A stretch of DNA of 36,065 nucleotides from an uncultured Lacibacter sp. (GTDB taxonomy: Bacteria > Bacteroidota > Bacteroidia > Chitinophagales > Chitinophagaceae), in assembly GCF_946479605.1 (NCBI RefSeq), contig NZ_CAMLGT010000007.1:1-36065 (forward strand), written 5' to 3'. The translations under genes and the position numbers were made by a program. This document shows, piece after piece, positions 23,435 to 30,682 of the stretch (position 1 is the first letter of the stretch; every line of letters begins with the position of its first letter). The notes under the pieces were generated by a model that was given only the letters and a program-made list of their open reading frames with translations, ran no database searches and had not been told where the DNA came from.

Positions 23435-24554
23435 ATACCTGTACCAGCCTGCCATTGCGATACAGCTGCAGTACTTGTTTTTGAGCTGAAAGAATAACCA
23501 TATCAGCACAATAACCTTCAACCAGCCGGCCATACAATGTTTCTCTGCCAATAACCCTTGCAGGATAAAGCGATGCCATGCGTAATGCCTCATGAAACGC
23601 AATGCCTGCATATTGTACACAATTGTTTACGGCACTCACCATGGTTAATGCAGAACCGGAAAGTGTTCCATCGGGCAACACGTAACGACCATCTTTCAGC
23701 AAATGCTGATAAGCACCTTGTGCTGTTTCTGTTACTGCATCAGTAATTAAGAACAAGCGTTCCTGCATTATTTTTTTGCTGATGCGTACTGCTTCCCAGG
23801 AAGTATGGAAACCATCGCACACAATACTGCTGTGTACAGTTGCATGATCGTAAACGGCACCCACCATGCCCGGCTCCCTGCCCTGCAGTGGCGACATGGC
23901 ATTGAACAAATGTGTGGCTGCAGTAATGCCATTGGTAAAACCATCGGTTGCCTGTTTGTAAGTTGCGTTGCTGTGACCTGCAGATACAACAATGTTGTTA
24001 TCAACCAACAGTTGTATTACCTTCTCACTGCATTGCTCAGGAGCAAGCGTCATCATCTTTACAATCCCTTCTGCTTTATCAAGCAATAACTTTACTTCAT
24101 CAACTGTTGGCTGTTTAATATGTTCCGGCAAATGCGCTCCTCTTTTTACAGGATTGATATACGGACCTTCAAGATGCAGCCCCATCAAACCGGTATCAGG
24201 ATTTTCCTGCAAGAATGTTTTCACCACATCAATGCCCTGCAAGAAAACAGCAATGCTGTTGGTGGCCATTGTAATGAGGAAACGTGTACAACCACCGTTT
24301 ACGCAATACTCATCGGTTGATTTTAAGGCAGCAGCGCTTAACTCCTGCGAAAACAATCTTCCGTTACCACCATACAATTGCAGATCAATAAAAGCAGGAG
24401 CAATGGTGTTGCCTGCAAGATCGTGGCGCTTAGCATCGGCAGGAATGCTTGCTTCATCTGTTACAGCAATAATTCGGTCGTGGCTGATCAATAAAGCTTT
24501 ACCATTAAGAAATTCACTGCCTGTAAAAATGGTACCGTTAAAAAAAGCGATCAT
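23433..24554 (-). CDS. nagA: N-acetylglucosamine-6-phosphate deacetylase
   Basis: The 373-aa protein has the amidohydrolase motifs of NagA: HLEGPYINPVKRGAH with the metal-ligand Glu, SAGHSNA, THLFNAMSPLQGREPG, DGFHTS and LITDAV with the catalytic Asp. It removes acetate from GlcNAc-6-P in amino-sugar catabolism and cell-wall recycling. No nagB or nagE is next to it. It is the last gene of a minus-strand run recX, lpxR-like, amidase, nagA with gaps of 41, 9 and 9 bp. Confidence 0.95.
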   Translation of the reverse strand: MIAFFNGTIFTGSEFLNGKALLISHDRIIAVTDEASIPADAKRHDLAGNTIAPAFIDLQLYGGNGRLFSQELSAAALKSTDEYCVNGGCTRFLITMATNSIAVFLQGIDVVKTFLQENPDTGLMGLHLEGPYINPVKRGAHLPEHIKQPTVDEVKLLLDKAEGIVKMMTLAPEQCSEKVIQLLVDNNIVVSAGHSNATYKQATDGFTNGITAATHLFNAMSPLQGREPGMVGAVYDHATVHSSIVCDGFHTSWEAVRISKKIMQERLFLITDAVTETAQGAYQHLLKDGRYVLPDGTLSGSALTMVSAVNNCVQYAGIAFHEALRMASLYPARVIGRETLYGRLVEGYCADMVILSAQKQVLQLYRNGRLVQV

Positions 24555-24563
24555 GAGAATTGT

Positions 24564-25382
24564 TTAAGGCAGAATAGTAAAATCATCTGCATCTTTTAAG
24601 AAAGGAAGTTTATGACGTATTTCTTCCAGTTTTTCTTTGGAGAGCGTAATGGTGAACACATCTTCTTCATGTTCTTTTTCATACAGCACTTCACCCATGG
24701 CATCAACCACCATACTGTTGCCACTATGGTAAATATTGTTGCCATCGTTTCCTGTTCTGTTTACACCAATCACATAACATTGGTTTTCGATGGCTCTTGC
24801 CGTGAGTAATGTTTTCCATGCATGTACTCTGCGTTCGGGCCAGTTGGCCACATAGATCAAAACATCAAACTCGGGTTCATGATCTTTTGACTGTTGCCTT
24901 GCCCAAACAGGAAACCGCAGATCATAACAAACCTGCAGGTTAATTTTAAATCCGTTGACTGATGCGATCAAACGTTTTGTACCTGCTGTGTAATGCTTGT
25001 CTTCACCGGCATAAGCAAACAAATGCCGTTTATCATACACACCGTATTGCCCGTTCGGTAACATCCAGATGAGGCGGTTGAAATACAGGATCGGAGTGGT
25101 TTCATCAACCTGATCCATTTCTTCTTTTGCCATGATGCTACCTGTAACGATCACCCGTTTTGCAGCGGCTGTTTTTTTCATCCACTCAACAGTTGGTCCA
25201 TTCATATCTTCTGCATGTTCTTCCGGCTTCATACTAAAACCAGTGTTAAACATTTCAGGAAGCAAAATAATCTGCGTGGGATGCTGAATGGAATTGATCT
25301 TTTCTTCCAGCATCTGCAGGTTGGCTGCTTTATCTTCCCAATGAAGATTTGTTTGAATGAGTGTGAAACTAAGATGACTCAT
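24564..25382 (-). CDS. Nitrilase-superfamily omega-amidase (YafV/Nit2-like)
   Basis: The 272-aa protein has the carbon-nitrogen hydrolase triad E43 (LPEMFNTGF), K118 (YDKRHLF) and C152 (QVCYDLRFP). These exact contexts match YafV/Nit2 omega-amidases, which hydrolyse 2-oxoglutaramate and 2-oxosuccinamate. They repair the by-products of glutamine transaminases. It is 9 bp upstream of nagA and 9 bp downstream of the LpxR-like gene, so it is in the same operon although the functions are not obviously linked. Confidence 0.92.
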   Translation of the reverse strand: MSHLSFTLIQTNLHWEDKAANLQMLEEKINSIQHPTQIILLPEMFNTGFSMKPEEHAEDMNGPTVEWMKKTAAAKRVIVTGSIMAKEEMDQVDETTPILYFNRLIWMLPNGQYGVYDKRHLFAYAGEDKHYTAGTKRLIASVNGFKINLQVCYDLRFPVWARQQSKDHEPEFDVLIYVANWPERRVHAWKTLLTARAIENQCYVIGVNRTGNDGNNIYHSGNSMVVDAMGEVLYEKEHEEDVFTITLSKEKLEEIRHKLPFLKDADDFTILP

Positions 25383-25391
25383 GAAACGAAG

Positions 25392-26357
25392 TTAGCGAAA
25401 GCGGAAACTCAGTGCAAAAGCACCGTATACTTCCTGTGGATCGGCCATTGTTTTTGCCTCACGTTGTTTGAAGTGGTAGTACGTTGAAAACCCGATCACC
25501 GGGCCGGAAATACTAAACCCGGTTTTAACGATATAGATAAACGGATTGATTGCAGAAGTATAACTGCCTTTATGATCACTCAACAGCGGGCCTTGCACTG
25601 TGGCATTATAAGCCTGTGCCATCAGCATGGGTTCAAGAAAGAAGATGAACTCGGTTCGATGGTTATTTTGTTTGGCACTGCGTCCCAGTCGACTTGTCCA
25701 GTAAGCTGTTTCTGTTTCTGCATCCATTTTTCCTGCTTTGAATAACAGTCCCGCAGATGCATTGGTAAATGTATTACCCAGCATGGCCTTGCCTGCAGCA
25801 TGAAGTGAAACATTCTTTGCAACAGCAAGCGGGTGATAATAACGAACCGATGCATTTAATCCAAACTCATTCTGCACCTGGTTTTCCCAGCCATATATTT
25901 TGTAAAGACCAATAAGTTTATGATAATTTGTTTGTACTGCTTTGCCTGCAGCAGCCGGACCAACAGTACCTGTCACAACATCCCACTGCAACACACGATT
26001 ATTTTTGTACACGTTGCTTTGTCCATAGCTTCCATATAACCAGCCTGCATACGGACGATCCTGTTTTTCCAGCACCTGCTCCAGTGAACGGCGGTTGAGG
26101 TATGGGTTAAAGATCATTTGCCCGGCTTCAATGCGATGTAGTTTTACCGCCAGCTTTTCCGGTTGTTTGTTTTTGGCAAGCCATTGGTATTTTACAAACA
26201 GTCCGTTGGAATAATAGCGATCGGCTTTGGTGAAATTGTAATTATCGTTTTCAGTAATGATGGTCAACTCCTTATAGTAAACGTTATTTCCGTTCTGAGA
26301 AAAGGTAAACGTTGTTACAAACAGAAAAACAAAGAGGGTAAAGGCTGGCTTATACAT
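25392..26357 (-). CDS. LpxR-like outer-membrane lipid A deacylase (DUF2219)
   Basis: The 321-aa precursor (ATG 26357) has a signal peptide ending near FTFSQ. The mature protein starts with the LpxR family motif TENDN followed by DRYYSNG, then RPYAGWLYGSYGQ, and GTVGPAAAGKAVQTNYHKLIG, which carries the conserved His. It ends with aromatic/Arg residues (FRFR), fitting an outer-membrane beta-barrel. LpxR removes the 3'-acyloxyacyl group from lipid A in enteric bacteria. Whether this one does so is not shown; it may be a general outer-membrane lipase. Confidence 0.85.
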   Translation of the reverse strand: MYKPAFTLFVFLFVTTFTFSQNGNNVYYKELTIITENDNYNFTKADRYYSNGLFVKYQWLAKNKQPEKLAVKLHRIEAGQMIFNPYLNRRSLEQVLEKQDRPYAGWLYGSYGQSNVYKNNRVLQWDVVTGTVGPAAAGKAVQTNYHKLIGLYKIYGWENQVQNEFGLNASVRYYHPLAVAKNVSLHAAGKAMLGNTFTNASAGLLFKAGKMDAETETAYWTSRLGRSAKQNNHRTEFIFFLEPMLMAQAYNATVQGPLLSDHKGSYTSAINPFIYIVKTGFSISGPVIGFSTYYHFKQREAKTMADPQEVYGAFALSFRFR

Positions 26358-26398
26358 GCGGCACAAGTTTAAGAAAAAACACTTGCAGTTGAACATCG

Positions 26399-26860
26399 TT
26401 ATTTTAATAGTTCGTTAATGATATTATGCTCATACCCCTTCTGCAGCAGGTAATCGCTGAGCTTCTTTTTGCGGATGAAGATGTTGGTTTCGCCTTTCAG
26501 TTGTTTCAGTTTTTGGTCGCAGAGTTTTTGTGCGGCTGTCCAATAATCTTCTTCATTAATTGTTTTTAATGCTTTTTTGATGACATACTCACTCACCTGT
26601 TTTTGTTTCAACTCGTATTTGATCTTTACCCGGCCCCATTGCTTCATACGGAAACGCCCGCCTGTAAACTGGATGGCGAAGCGTTCTTCGTTGAGATAGT
26701 CTTCTTCAATCAGTTTACTCAGCAGATCCTCCACATCCACTTTACGTAAACCAAAGCCATAGAGTTTTTCTTTTACCTCACTGTGGCAACGCTCCTGGTA
26801 AGCACAGTAATGCTTTGCTTTTTGGTGCGCCTGTTCTTTGGTGAGTTGTTGTTTGTACAT
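26399..26860 (-). CDS. recX: RecX-family regulator of RecA
   Basis: The 153-aa protein is built of three-helix RecX repeats: RCHSEVKEKLYGFG near residue 25, LIEEDYLNEERFAIQF near 50-65, and the final LLQKGYEHNIINELLK. RecX limits RecA filament growth. recA is not in the window. A TActTTTG box (26869-26876) precedes the ATG by about 8 bp, giving a nearly leaderless transcript that could also carry the three genes downstream. Confidence 0.9.
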   Translation of the reverse strand: MYKQQLTKEQAHQKAKHYCAYQERCHSEVKEKLYGFGLRKVDVEDLLSKLIEEDYLNEERFAIQFTGGRFRMKQWGRVKIKYELKQKQVSEYVIKKALKTINEEDYWTAAQKLCDQKLKQLKGETNIFIRKKKLSDYLLQKGYEHNIINELLK

Positions 26861-26868
26861 GAATGGGG

Positions 26869-26876
26869 CAAAAGTA
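26869..26876 (-). promoter_or_regulatory. -7 box for recX
   Basis: On the minus strand this is TACTTTTG, a full TAnnTTTG match. It ends 8 bp before the ATG, so the leader would be about 5 nt. No -33 TTTG was found. Confidence 0.5.
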
Positions 26877-27001
26877 ATACCGCTATTTTGTTTTATCCTC
26901 CAACGCAGACATTCTTTTTAATACCAACATGCTACATGCTTTCAATCTCGGTCTCCGTCATTTGAGATTATTGTTATACAAGCTTCACTATCGCTGTGTT
27001 T

Positions 27002-28588
27002 TTATAAAGAAACCGTCCTCGCTGCTTCAATCTCTTTTAAAAAATATTCATCGTGCGATACTACCAGCAGTGTTCCTTTGTATTGCTTCAACGCTGCAGT
27101 GAGTATGGCAATACTTTGCAGATCGAGATTGTTGGTTGGCTCATCTAAAACAATCAGGTCTGGCGCCTGTTGAAAAACTGTAAAACAGCATAGCATCAGC
27201 CGCATGCGCTCGCCTCCACTGAGATTGCTGCAGAGTTTATCCCAATCGTCTTTGCCAAACAGGAAACGATTTAAACGACTCTTCAGTTCATGCTCCTGCA
27301 AAGCTGAACTATTGTAGTGCTGCAGCAGCTGATATATAGTAAGCCTGTTGTTAATGAGTGAATAATCCTGGTCGATATAAACAGAATGTAATATCGATCT
27401 GTATATGGTTCCTTTTGCAGCTTCAAGTTCACCCAAGATCATTTTCAGTAACGTTGTTTTGCCTGAACCATTTGCTCCACGCAAAGCAATACGTTCGCCA
27501 CTGCTGATGAGTAGTTCCATATCCTTCTTCCAAACAAGTTTTTTGTTGTAGCTGAAATTAACAGCCTTTGCTTCAAACAAACGCTTTCCGTTATGTAATG
27601 CAGAATCATCAAAACCAAAACGCATCTGTTCAAGATCGGGCAAAGCAGTGCGTAAGTCTTGCAGTTCTTCTTTAATGCTAACAATCTTTTCACCGTGTGC
27701 CGATTTCAGCTTGGCTGTACTTTTCTCTGCGTTGTTGCGTAAGGTATTCATGGCAATGGTTGGAATACCTGCTTTTTCCTGTTTGCTTTTTCCACGTGCG
27801 TTTAACTTCTGCTGCCGCTCCATTGATTCCCGTTCTTTCTCTTTGGCTTTGCGCAGAGCTTTTTCCTTACTCCTCACATCATCGAACAAAGCTGCTTTTT
27901 CCTGTGCTTTTTGTTCGAGATAAAAATTATAATTACCTCCATACATACAAATGCCTTTTGTGCTGAGCTCTGCAATGGTATCTATCAGGTTCAACAGTGT
28001 ACGGTCGTGACTCACCAGTAGAATTGTAGCCTTCGATGAAAGGATATATTGGTACAACAGTTCACGCCCGGCTGTATCAAGATGATTACTCGGTTCATCT
28101 AAAAGAATAAACGAAGGCTGATGAATATGCACAGCAGCTAAAAAGACTTTTGTTTTTTGTCCGCCGCTTAGACTGCTCAACGGTTGTTGCAAATCCAGTT
28201 CATCGAGCTGCCAGTAGCGAAGCGCTTCTGCACAACGCTCTTCAATGGTCCAATCATCATCGAGCATTTGCAACTGCTGTTCCGAAACATCGCCATCTAA
28301 AATAGCATGCAGGGCGTTTAACTTATCGGCAATTTGCAAGGCTTCTGCAATGCAGAGATGATTGAACTGTCCGAAAATCTGCGGAATGAAATAAGGCTTT
28401 TCCGCCAACTGTATTGTTCCATCAGTAGCTGCAAGTTCACCGGCAATAAGTTTAAGCAAAGTTGATTTGCCACTGCCGTTGGCACCGATCAATGCAATTT
28501 TATCTCCGGCACGAATGCTGAGTTGGAGATCTGTAAATAAAACTTCTTTATCAGGATGTGTATAGCTGAGGTTCTTAAGAATCAACAT
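27002..28588 (-). CDS. ABC-F family ATPase (two nucleotide-binding domains)
   Basis: The 528-aa protein has two ABC domains without membrane segments. Domain 1 has Walker A GANGSGKST (35-43), signature LSSLSGGQKTKV and Walker B LLDEPSNHLD. Domain 2 has GANGSGKTT, NLSGGERMRLML and VLDEPTNNLD. Between them is a Lys/Glu-rich helical linker (about 225-300), typical of ABC-F translation factors. Such proteins act at the ribosomal E-site; some give antibiotic resistance. The very short C-terminus and the linker do not let me choose a subfamily. The divergent gap of 156 bp to the nucleosidase holds the latter's promoter. Confidence 0.92.
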   Translation of the reverse strand: MLILKNLSYTHPDKEVLFTDLQLSIRAGDKIALIGANGSGKSTLLKLIAGELAATDGTIQLAEKPYFIPQIFGQFNHLCIAEALQIADKLNALHAILDGDVSEQQLQMLDDDWTIEERCAEALRYWQLDELDLQQPLSSLSGGQKTKVFLAAVHIHQPSFILLDEPSNHLDTAGRELLYQYILSSKATILLVSHDRTLLNLIDTIAELSTKGICMYGGNYNFYLEQKAQEKAALFDDVRSKEKALRKAKEKERESMERQQKLNARGKSKQEKAGIPTIAMNTLRNNAEKSTAKLKSAHGEKIVSIKEELQDLRTALPDLEQMRFGFDDSALHNGKRLFEAKAVNFSYNKKLVWKKDMELLISSGERIALRGANGSGKTTLLKMILGELEAAKGTIYRSILHSVYIDQDYSLINNRLTIYQLLQHYNSSALQEHELKSRLNRFLFGKDDWDKLCSNLSGGERMRLMLCCFTVFQQAPDLIVLDEPTNNLDLQSIAILTAALKQYKGTLLVVSHDEYFLKEIEAARTVSL

Positions 28589-28709
28589 GTATTTCTTTTT
28601 TGGATGATGAAAACGATGTGAACGATGAGCGTTCGCATCTATATCCGGTAAAAAGAAATTACAGTTTCATTGATTCGTTTTTCGTGAAGAAGAATGCAAA
28701 GATAGGTTT

Positions 28710-28740
28710 TTTGTTAAGGATTTGTCTTCGGTTATTTTTG
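28710..28740 (+). promoter_or_regulatory. Perfect Bacteroidota promoter, leaderless nucleosidase transcript
   Basis: TTTG (28710-28713), exactly 19 nt, then TATTTTTG (28733-28740). The ATG is at 28745, so transcription should start at or beside the start codon. It is one of two exact consensus promoters in the window; the other is the MerC promoter. Confidence 0.8.
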
Positions 28741-28744
28741 CAGC

Positions 28745-29332
28745 ATGGCTTCAGCATTATCTGTTCAACATCAGCTTCCGTTACAAGATGCCCTGTTTGT
28801 TTTTGCCCTCGAATCGGAAGCAGCAGAAGAGTTTACCGATTGTAACACACTTATTACCGGTATTGGCAAAGTAAGTGCAGCGTATGCACTCACCAAATAT
28901 ATTGCACAGCACAAACCTGCCATGATCATTAATCTTGGTTCGGCCGGCAGTCATACATTCAGCAAAGGCGAAATTGTTTGCTGTACAACATTTATTCAAC
29001 GGGATATGGATGTGCGTGGATTAGGGTTTCAACTTTACGAAACACCATTGAGCGGTATTGATCCTGTTTTGAAATATGGTATGCAGATCGATGGTTTACC
29101 GCAAGGCATTTGCGGTACGGGTGACAGTTTTGAAATGAATCATGCTGTTACGGATTATACAGTTGTGGATATGGAAGCATACCCGCTTGCATTGATTGCA
29201 CAAAAAGAAAACATTCCCTTCCTCTGCCTGAAATATATTTCTGATGGTGCCGATGGCTCTGCTGCAGATGACTGGAACGAACTGGTGCACAAAGCGGCTG
29301 TTGCGTTTCGGGAGTTGTTGTTTTCTGCATAA
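28745..29332 (+). CDS. Phosphorylase-superfamily nucleosidase (MTA/SAH nucleosidase-like)
   Basis: The 195-aa protein has the PNP/UDP phosphorylase fold in a compact form: ALESEA near 21-26 with the probable acid-base Glu, TGIGKVSAAYAL, NLGSAGS, VVDMEAY (ribose-binding Met-Glu) and CLKYISDGAD with the catalytic Asp. It is shorter than typical 230-aa MTA/SAH nucleosidases, with a reduced middle region. It would release adenine or another base from a nucleoside. The C-terminal nine codons and stop are duplicated downstream at 29441-29470 with only synonymous changes. Confidence 0.85.
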   Translation: MASALSVQHQLPLQDALFVFALESEAAEEFTDCNTLITGIGKVSAAYALTKYIAQHKPAMIINLGSAGSHTFSKGEIVCCTTFIQRDMDVRGLGFQLYETPLSGIDPVLKYGMQIDGLPQGICGTGDSFEMNHAVTDYTVVDMEAYPLALIAQKENIPFLCLKYISDGADGSAADDWNELVHKAAVAFRELLFSA

Positions 29333-29482
29333 GTATGCCATACCGACAATAAGACCTGTCAGGTTAAATCCCTTAAAGCAGCACACTTTCTTTTGACAAG
29401 TTTATTAATAATGCTAAACCTGACAGGTCGCATAATCGTGGCGTTTCGGGAATTGTTGTTCTCTGCATAAGTATGCCATACC
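29303..29482. repeat. Near-identical 42-bp direct repeat of the nucleosidase 3' end
   Basis: Copy 1 (29303-29344) includes the last codons, stop and 12 bp beyond. Copy 2 (29441-29482) matches at 40 of 42 positions. The two differences (GAG/GAA and TTT/TTC) are at third codon positions and silent for the encoded AFRELLFSA end. The copies start 138 bp apart. Confidence 0.92.
29353..29429. mobile_element. Candidate miniature element with 13-bp inverted repeats
   Basis: GACCTGTCAGGTT (29353-29365) and AACCTGACAGGTC (29417-29429) are a perfect inverted pair 77 bp from end to end. Each arm contains a near-palindrome ACCTG-N-CAGGT. The pair lies between the two copies of the nucleosidase tail. It has no coding capacity and looks REP- or MITE-like, but mobility is not shown. 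Confidence 0.5.
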
Positions 29483-29483
29483 T

Positions 29484-29510
29484 AAAAAGCCCCTGTAAGA
29501 ATAAAGGGGC
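29484..29510 (-). terminator. Weak terminator for the minus-strand Cys-rich gene
   Basis: On the minus strand a 6-bp GC-rich stem (29510-29505 with 29494-29489) has a 10-nt loop, followed by five T residues (29488-29484). It lies about 130 bp after the stop of the 29638-29967 gene. Confidence 0.5.
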
Positions 29511-29637
29511 ATGGGTCCAAAACTCAGGGTATTCACTCCCCAATCAACATAGTGCCGGGCAAAGCTGTTCGTCACAGGTTTCCTGTTTTATACAGCAACG
29601 CTATGCCCAAATGAACACGGCGCCCGGGCTTAGTTTG

Positions 29638-29967
29638 TTATTGCTGAAAGAGTGCAAGCATGGATTGTGCCTGCTGCTCTGTATCAGCTTCATCAAGTAA
29701 TTCGTTAAAACGTTTTATTTCCCTGCCGGAAAAAAGAAAGTTTGTACCGGCAGCAGCTGTTTGCACAACCACGCATTTACAATACTCATTGCTCAGGTGC
29801 AGGCTGTCTTGATACTGCTGTTGTATCATTCGGCGAAAGGAGTGGAACTCTTTTTCTTCCAGTGTAAGCATTACACACAAATAAGCCAATTGGTAATGTC
29901 CGCATTCTTTGCAACGCACAACATATCCGTCTTCACCGCAGTATAATGTTTGAAAGTGACAACTCAT
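29638..29967 (-). CDS. Small Cys-rich cytoplasmic protein, unknown function
   Basis: The 109-aa protein has no signal peptide. Its N-terminal region has cysteines C3, C10, C19, C22 and C31, with C19-x2-C22-G-H resembling a zinc-ribbon knuckle. A second pair, C63 and C65, follows a helical stretch. The C-terminal half is acidic and helical (FNELLDEADTEQQAQ). I do not recognise an established family; similar short proteins may be common in Bacteroidota. It is monocistronic. Confidence 0.6.
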   Translation of the reverse strand: MSCHFQTLYCGEDGYVVRCKECGHYQLAYLCVMLTLEEKEFHSFRRMIQQQYQDSLHLSNEYCKCVVVQTAAAGTNFLFSGREIKRFNELLDEADTEQQAQSMLALFQQ

Positions 29968-30062
29968 CGTTGTACAAACTTCGGCTGTTGGGTTTTGCTT
30001 TGTTTACAGGATTGGGAAAACCATTTACGCAAAAGGGAAACTGAGGTTTCTTTAACAAAAGC

Positions 30063-30089
30063 AAAGGGTGAGTCTATCACTCACCCTTT
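30063..30089. terminator. Terminator of the ABM-like gene
   Basis: A perfect 11-bp stem (30063-30073 with 30079-30089) has a 5-nt loop. It is A-rich on one side and T-rich on the other, and lies just after the stop of the minus-strand gene at 30112. Confidence 0.8.
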
Positions 30090-30111
30090 TCCTGTTCATG
30101 CAACTGTTTGC

Positions 30112-30411
30112 TCAGGCATAAGCATGTTCTGTTTCACCAATGTACACATAGTGTGCGGGGTAAACGACCGGTCTTCCTCCGCTGAAGCCATTCTTTTCCA
30201 GCAACGGCATCAATGTTTCTGTAAAGGCATCAAACGCTTCCTGTGATTCCCACACATCTATCACACACCAGGCACCTGGTTTTGCAAAACCCACATGCGA
30301 AATAATTCCCCTGGGATGTTCATGACCTGCAGCTTTCAGATCGTCCCAAATCTGGTTGTATTGCCGTGCATTACCGCCGGCAATGTTGAACTCCACAACA
30401 ATCTGTTTCAT
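30112..30411 (-). CDS. Antibiotic-biosynthesis-monooxygenase-like (ABM, ferredoxin-like fold) protein
   Basis: The 99-aa protein fits a small dimeric alpha/beta barrel: a strand at VVEFNIAG, a helix DDLKAAG, the strand pair GIISHVGFAK and AWCVIDVWES, the helix EAFDAFTETLMPLLEKNGF, and a final strand at PVVYPAHYVYIG. The VWESQEAF pattern is typical of ABM-domain proteins. They act on quinones, haem or reactive aldehydes, or have no known activity; which one applies cannot be told. A TAccTTTG box lies 80 bp upstream (30492-30499). Confidence 0.75.
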   Translation of the reverse strand: MKQIVVEFNIAGGNARQYNQIWDDLKAAGHEHPRGIISHVGFAKPGAWCVIDVWESQEAFDAFTETLMPLLEKNGFSGGRPVVYPAHYVYIGETEHAYA

Positions 30412-30491
30412 GTTACTTGTTTTTTAGTGATGAAAACGGAAACGGAGTTTCAGCGTTATCACGATCAGTAGGTATTCAGGGGGAGGAACAG

Positions 30492-30499
30492 CAAAGGTA
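30492..30499 (-). promoter_or_regulatory. -7 box for the ABM-like gene
   Basis: On the minus strand this is TACCTTTG, the same octamer as before the SCO1 gene. It implies a leader of about 77 nt, the longest in the window. Confidence 0.45.
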
Positions 30500-30616
30500 C
30501 TGTGTGAAAGAAGTGATTTGCAAGTGAAAGTTATGCACCGACGCAGGGTTCTCCTTTATATTCCGTAGCAATCCTATATGGGTAATGCGCAAGAAAGAGA
30601 GCGCCAAAAAAATAAA

Positions 30617-30633
30617 TCTACTTATCTTGTAGA
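30617..30633. promoter_or_regulatory. Palindrome upstream of chrA, candidate operator
   Basis: TCTAC (30617-30621) and GTAGA (30629-30633) form a 5-bp inverted repeat with a 7-bp spacer, about 50 bp before the chrA start. It resembles small dimeric-repressor sites in size. No regulator gene is next to it, so the assignment is weak. Confidence 0.35.
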
Positions 30634-30682
30634 CTAATTAAAAAATAATCCGTTTGTTTGCCGTCGGCCAATTGTTTCTGTT

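Larger units (their letters stand above)
29333..29637. other. 305-bp gene-free stretch
   Basis: This gap after the nucleosidase holds the end of tail copy 1, the inverted-repeat element, tail copy 2 (29441-29482) and a small terminator hairpin. From 29511 to 29637 I see only a GC-palindrome GCCCGGGC near 29625 and no gene; a short open frame at 29473-29700 has no family resemblance and crosses the next gene. Confidence 0.7.

Noticed and set aside
26861..27001. tRNA or small RNA gene between recX and the ABC-F gene
   Set aside because: No cloverleaf or CCA end; only a weak 6-bp stem (26944-26969).
28600..28845. 81-codon open frame ahead of the nucleosidase
   Set aside because: It covers the nucleosidase promoter and reads into that gene in another frame; no recognisable protein.
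29303..29482. Phage or ICE attachment site with a nearby integrase
   Set aside because: The repeat looks like an att duplication but the insert is only 96 bp and no integrase gene is in the window; kept only as a possible mechanism.
29473..29700. 75-codon open frame on the plus strand
   Set aside because: It starts inside the second gene-tail copy, crosses a terminator and runs into the opposite-strand Cys-rich gene; no family features.
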